A DNA stretch of 10,133 bases from Auritidibacter sp. Marseille-P8566 (GTDB lineage: Bacteria; Bacteroidota; Bacteroidia; Flavobacteriales; Flavobacteriaceae), in NCBI GenBank assembly GCA_943325595.2, contig CALPQA020000035.1:1-10133 (forward strand), given 5' to 3'. The notes below the pieces were generated by a model. It was given only the letters and a program-made list of their open reading frames with translations, did not search any database and was not told the DNA's origin. Made by a program: the position numbers and the translations under genes. Below are positions 7,022-10,133 of this stretch, in pieces (the first letter of the stretch is position 1; every line of letters begins with the position of its first letter).

Positions 7022-7026
7022 TAAAT

Positions 7027-7407
7027 TTATCGCTGTAAATTTTTCGCTTCAATACTCATTGTAGCGTGTGGAACAACCATTAATCGTTCCTTACTGATTA
7101 ATTTACCAGTTACTTTACAAAATCCATAGGTTTTGTTTTCAACACGGAAAAGCGCGTTTTTTAAATCACGAATAAATTTTTCTTGACGAATTGCCAATTG
7201 TGAGTTGGCTTCTTTCGACATCGTTTCGCTTCCCTCTTCAAAGGCTTTGAACGTTGGTGAAGTATCATCAGTTCCATTATTTAAATCATTCATATACGCA
7301 CTTTTGATTAATTCTAAATCGGTTTGTGCTTTGTGGATTTTATTTATTATTAGCTCTTTGAACTCTGCTAAATCTGCATCAGAGTATCTTAATGTTTCAT
7401 CTACCAT
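7027..7407 (-). CDS. TraR/DksA-family protein with degenerate zinc finger
   Basis: The 126-residue protein has the DksA/TraR layout: a long helical, coiled-coil-like region (about 10-90), then the finger region opening with YGFC (94-97) and continuing as TGKLI...RL...P.A. Only the first of four zinc cysteines is kept (Cys97); Thr100, Ser118 and Ala121 occupy the other three expected positions. Similar CxxTG forms are, as far as I recall, common in Bacteroidota, so this looks like a lineage variant and not a pseudogene. The DxxDxA motif at the coiled-coil tip of classic DksA is not evident. Family members bind the RNA polymerase secondary channel and modulate transcription, often with ppGpp; whether this one does is uncertain. 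The start lies 7 nt after the ileS stop, so it is probably expressed from the ileS promoter outside the window. Confidence 0.9.
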   Translation of the reverse strand: MVDETLRYSDADLAEFKELIINKIHKAQTDLELIKSAYMNDLNNGTDDTSPTFKAFEEGSETMSKEANSQLAIRQEKFIRDLKNALFRVENKTYGFCKVTGKLISKERLMVVPHATMSIEAKNLQR

Positions 7408-7414
7408 TCTCTAA

Positions 7415-10133
7415 TTATTTATTAATTGCTATTTTCGTTTTTATATCGTCGAATTCTATTTCTATTCCATTTTCTAAATCATCCACAAAAACTAATGAGT
7501 CAGTTAAGGTTTCAGACTTAATGTAGGTTTCGTTTTTCAGAATTGCTTCTTCCAAATCTCCACTTCTTTTTAACTGCACTTTGATTTTATCAGTAACTTC
7601 AAATCCGGAATCTTTTCTGATATTCTGAATTCTATTTACCAATTCTCGTGCAATTCCTTCTTGTCGCAAATCCTCTGAAATTGAGATGTCTAGAGCCACC
7701 GTAATTCCATTTGAATTGGCAACTAACCAGCCTTCAATATCCTGTGAAGAAATTTCAACTTCTTCCAATGATAAATTTATGCTTTTTTCTGCAATAAAAA
7801 TACTAATTGTTCCATCTCTTTCAAATTTATTAATTTGATCCGATGAAAATCCTTGTATCTCTTTGGCAATCAATCCCATATCCTTTCCAAATCGAGGTCC
7901 TAATGTTTTAAAATTAGGCTTAATTTGCTTTACTAATATTCCCGAAGCATCATCTAAAAGTACGATTTCTTTTACATTTACCTCTGCTTTTATAAGGTCA
8001 GAAACCGCTTCAATTTCAGCACGTTGACTCTCGTCAAGTATTGGTATCATTATCTTTTGCAACGGTTGACGCACTTTTATCATTTCCTTTTTACGGAGCG
8101 ATAATACCAATGATGAAATGGTTTGTGCTTTCTGCATTTTGCTCTCTAACGATTTATTAACATACTTTTCAACGCTTTGCGGAAAGTCAGCCAAATGTAC
8201 ACTTTCAAATTGCTCAGATTGTGTCGCTAATGTTAAATCTCTGTATAATTTGTCCATAAAAAAGGGAGCAATTGGCGCACCTAATTTACTTATGGTTAAC
8301 AAACATTCGTATAAAGTTTGGTAGGCAGCAATTTTATCTTGTCCGTATTCACCTTTCCAGAAGCGTCTTCTACACAAACGAACATACCAGTTACTCAAGT
8401 TTTCCTGAAGGAAATCTGAAATGGCACGAGCCGCTTTTGTAGGTTCATAATCGGCATAGGCAGCGTCAACTACTTTTATCAACGTGTTCAATTCTGAAAT
8501 AATCCATTGGTCAATTTCAGGTCTTTCATTCACTGGAATTGCAGCTTCAGAATATTTGAAATTATCGATATTGGCATACAAACTAAAGAAAGAATAGGTA
8601 TTGTATAGCGTTCCGAAGAATTTTCGGCGTACTTCAGCAATTCCTTCTAAGTCAAATTTTAGGTTGTCCCAAGGATTTGCATTCGAAATCATGTACCAAC
8701 GTGTAGCATCAGGTCCATATTCATTTAATGTTTCAAATGGATCGGCTGCATTTCCTAGTCGTTTTGACATTTTCTGTCCGTTTTTGTCTAAAACCAAACC
8801 GTTTGAAACTACATTTTTATAGGCGATTTTATCAAAAACCAAAGTTCCAATGGCGTGTAAGGTATAAAACCAACCCCGCGTTTGATCAACACCTTCTGCG
8901 ATAAAATCGGCTGGGAAATCTTTGTTTTCGTCAATTTTATCCTTATTCTCAAAAGGATAATGCCACTGCGCATAAGGCATTGCGCCCGAATCAAACCAAA
9001 CATCTATCAAATCGGCTTCGCGTTTCATCGGTTTACCAGAAGTCGAAACCAACGTAATTTCGTCAACTACATTTTTATGTAAATCAACCAAATCATAGTT
9101 TGCTTCGCTCATATTTCCAATTTCAAAACCTTTGAAAGGATTTTCTTTTTGGAAACCGGCTGCAATTGCTTTTTCGGTTTCGTTGAATAATTCTTCAACA
9201 GAACCTATCAAAATTTCCTCAGTTCCGTCTTCGGTTCTCCAAATTGGTAATGGAATTCCCCAAAAACGAGAACGTGATAAATTCCAATCGTTGGCATTTT
9301 TCAACCAATTTCCAAATCGACCTTCTCCTGTTGCTTTTGGTTTCCAATTGATATTTTCGTTCAAATCGAACATTCTGTCGCGAACTTTCGTAATTTCTAT
9401 AAACCAAGAATCTAAAGGATAATATAAAATAGGCTTATCGGTTCTCCAACAATGTGGATAACTGTGCACGTATTTCTCTACTTTAAAGGCTTTATTTTCT
9501 TCTTTTAAACGAATGGCAATTTCAACGTCTATTGAACGTTCTGGCGCTTCCCCTTCGTTATAGTATTCATTTTTCACATATTTTCCAGCATATTCACCCA
9601 TGTGAGAAGTGAATTTTCCTTGTAAATCGACCAATGGAACTGGATTTCCATTTTCATCTAAAACCAACATTGGCGGTACTTCTGGAACGGCTTCTTTAGC
9701 CACTTTAGCATCATCTGCTCCAAAAGTAGGTGCTGTATGTACAATTCCCGTTCCGTCTTCTGTTGTCACAAAATCACCTGCAATTACTCTAAAAGCATTT
9801 TCAGGGTTTTGGTATGGAAGTGCAAATTGCATTAATTGTTCGTAACGAATCCCAATTAAATCGGCTCCTTTACATTCGGTAAGAACGTGATATGGAATTT
9901 GTTTATCGCCCGCTTTGAAGTTTTCAAAATCAGTAGCATTTGTACTTTCAAAAAATCCTTTTCCGAATTGTTTTCCAACCAAATTTTTAGCCAAAATTAC
10001 TTTTGAGCGTAAAAAAGTATATTGATTGAATGTGTCAACCAAAACATAATCTATTCTAGGACCTACTGTTAATGCAGTATTTGAAGGTAAAGTCCAAGGA
10101 GTAGTCGTCCATGCCAAAATATGAATATCGCCA
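7415..10133 (-). CDS. ileS: Isoleucyl-tRNA synthetase, eukaryotic-like type (5' end outside window)
   Basis: IleRS charges tRNA-Ile with isoleucine in the cytosol and edits valine. The frame is open to the right edge; 905 residues are visible, while the N terminus with the HIGH motif lies outside. Seen in order: WTTTPWTLPSN at the start of the editing (CP1) domain; the editing motif GTGIVHTAPTFGADD (9754-9710); SRSRFWGIPLPIW; GVDQTRGWFY; the signature KMSKR (8773-8759) in place of KMSKS; an anticodon-binding helical domain (NLSNWYVRLCRRRFW); and a C-terminal region with FKTLGPRFGKDMG and RIQNIRKDSGFEVTDKI. The KMSKR form and this tail mark the eukaryotic-like IleRS2 class, known for low mupirocin sensitivity, and there is no C-terminal cysteine zinc site of the IleRS1 type. 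It is upstream of and tightly linked to the traR/dksA-like gene. Confidence 0.97.
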   Translation of the reverse strand, partial: GDIHILAWTTTPWTLPSNTALTVGPRIDYVLVDTFNQYTFLRSKVILAKNLVGKQFGKGFFESTNATDFENFKAGDKQIPYHVLTECKGADLIGIRYEQLMQFALPYQNPENAFRVIAGDFVTTEDGTGIVHTAPTFGADDAKVAKEAVPEVPPMLVLDENGNPVPLVDLQGKFTSHMGEYAGKYVKNEYYNEGEAPERSIDVEIAIRLKEENKAFKVEKYVHSYPHCWRTDKPILYYPLDSWFIEITKVRDRMFDLNENINWKPKATGEGRFGNWLKNANDWNLSRSRFWGIPLPIWRTEDGTEEILIGSVEELFNETEKAIAAGFQKENPFKGFEIGNMSEANYDLVDLHKNVVDEITLVSTSGKPMKREADLIDVWFDSGAMPYAQWHYPFENKDKIDENKDFPADFIAEGVDQTRGWFYTLHAIGTLVFDKIAYKNVVSNGLVLDKNGQKMSKRLGNAADPFETLNEYGPDATRWYMISNANPWDNLKFDLEGIAEVRRKFFGTLYNTYSFFSLYANIDNFKYSEAAIPVNERPEIDQWIISELNTLIKVVDAAYADYEPTKAARAISDFLQENLSNWYVRLCRRRFWKGEYGQDKIAAYQTLYECLLTISKLGAPIAPFFMDKLYRDLTLATQSEQFESVHLADFPQSVEKYVNKSLESKMQKAQTISSLVLSLRKKEMIKVRQPLQKIMIPILDESQRAEIEAVSDLIKAEVNVKEIVLLDDASGILVKQIKPNFKTLGPRFGKDMGLIAKEIQGFSSDQINKFERDGTISIFIAEKSINLSLEEVEISSQDIEGWLVANSNGITVALDISISEDLRQEGIARELVNRIQNIRKDSGFEVTDKIKVQLKRSGDLEEAILKNETYIKSETLTDSLVFVDDLENGIEIEFDDIKTKIAINK

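Noticed and set aside
7027..7407. TraR/DksA-like gene as a pseudogene because of lost cysteines.
   Set aside because: The frame is intact at normal length, the non-cysteine finger residues are conserved, and it is tightly placed behind ileS.
8118..9845. Several small plus-strand and out-of-frame minus-strand open frames inside ileS.
   Set aside because: They are shadows of a long conserved coding region and lack recognisable protein features.
10115..10117. ileS starting at the TTG at 10117.
   Set aside because: The codon lies in the middle of a conserved IleRS segment and the frame continues to the window edge as GDIHILAWTTTPW, so this is an internal leucine of a truncated gene.

Overview
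The window looks like chromosomal DNA of a member of the Flavobacteriia (Bacteroidota), close to Flavobacterium. The support is low-G+C sequence, TAnnTTTG-type promoter elements, A-rich rather than Shine-Dalgarno-like leaders, signal peptides ending in ...FSQ|E, and protein variants typical of that phylum: an IleRS with KMSKR, a TraR/DksA protein with a decayed zinc finger, and an LspA with a long insert between its motifs. No phage, transposon, CRISPR array, tRNA or rRNA was seen. The content is mostly conserved housekeeping genes.

Left block, minus strand (1-3236): uvrC, the nucleotide excision repair nuclease subunit, is followed two bases later by an exported patatin-like phospholipase with a POTRA/outer-membrane-barrel tail, cut by the left edge. 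A 147-bp divergent promoter region (3237-3383) holds two promoter-like elements, a dyad and an 11-bp hairpin in the presumed uvrC leader.

Middle block, plus strand (3384-4926): a zinc-dependent succinylglutamate desuccinylase/aspartoacylase-family deacylase overlaps by 8 bp with 5-formyltetrahydrofolate cyclo-ligase. That pair converges with lspA (minus, 4940-5536), leaving only 13 bp between the stops.

Right block: a 195-bp divergent region (5537-5731) separates lspA from a plus-strand lipoprotein gene (5732-6973) that encodes a beta-propeller of LVIVD-like repeats. A perfect 21-bp-stem bidirectional terminator (6976-7021) follows. Then, on the minus strand, come a TraR/DksA-like gene and ileS, which is cut by the right edge. 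ileS, traR/dksA-like and lspA are commonly adjacent in flavobacteria, so the oppositely oriented lipoprotein gene looks like an accessory insertion into a conserved cluster. It sits beside the gene whose product would process its signal peptide.

I found no evidence of a new multi-gene system. The most interesting points are the inserted propeller lipoprotein with its own promoter, palindrome and terminator, the degenerate zinc finger, and the structured uvrC leader.
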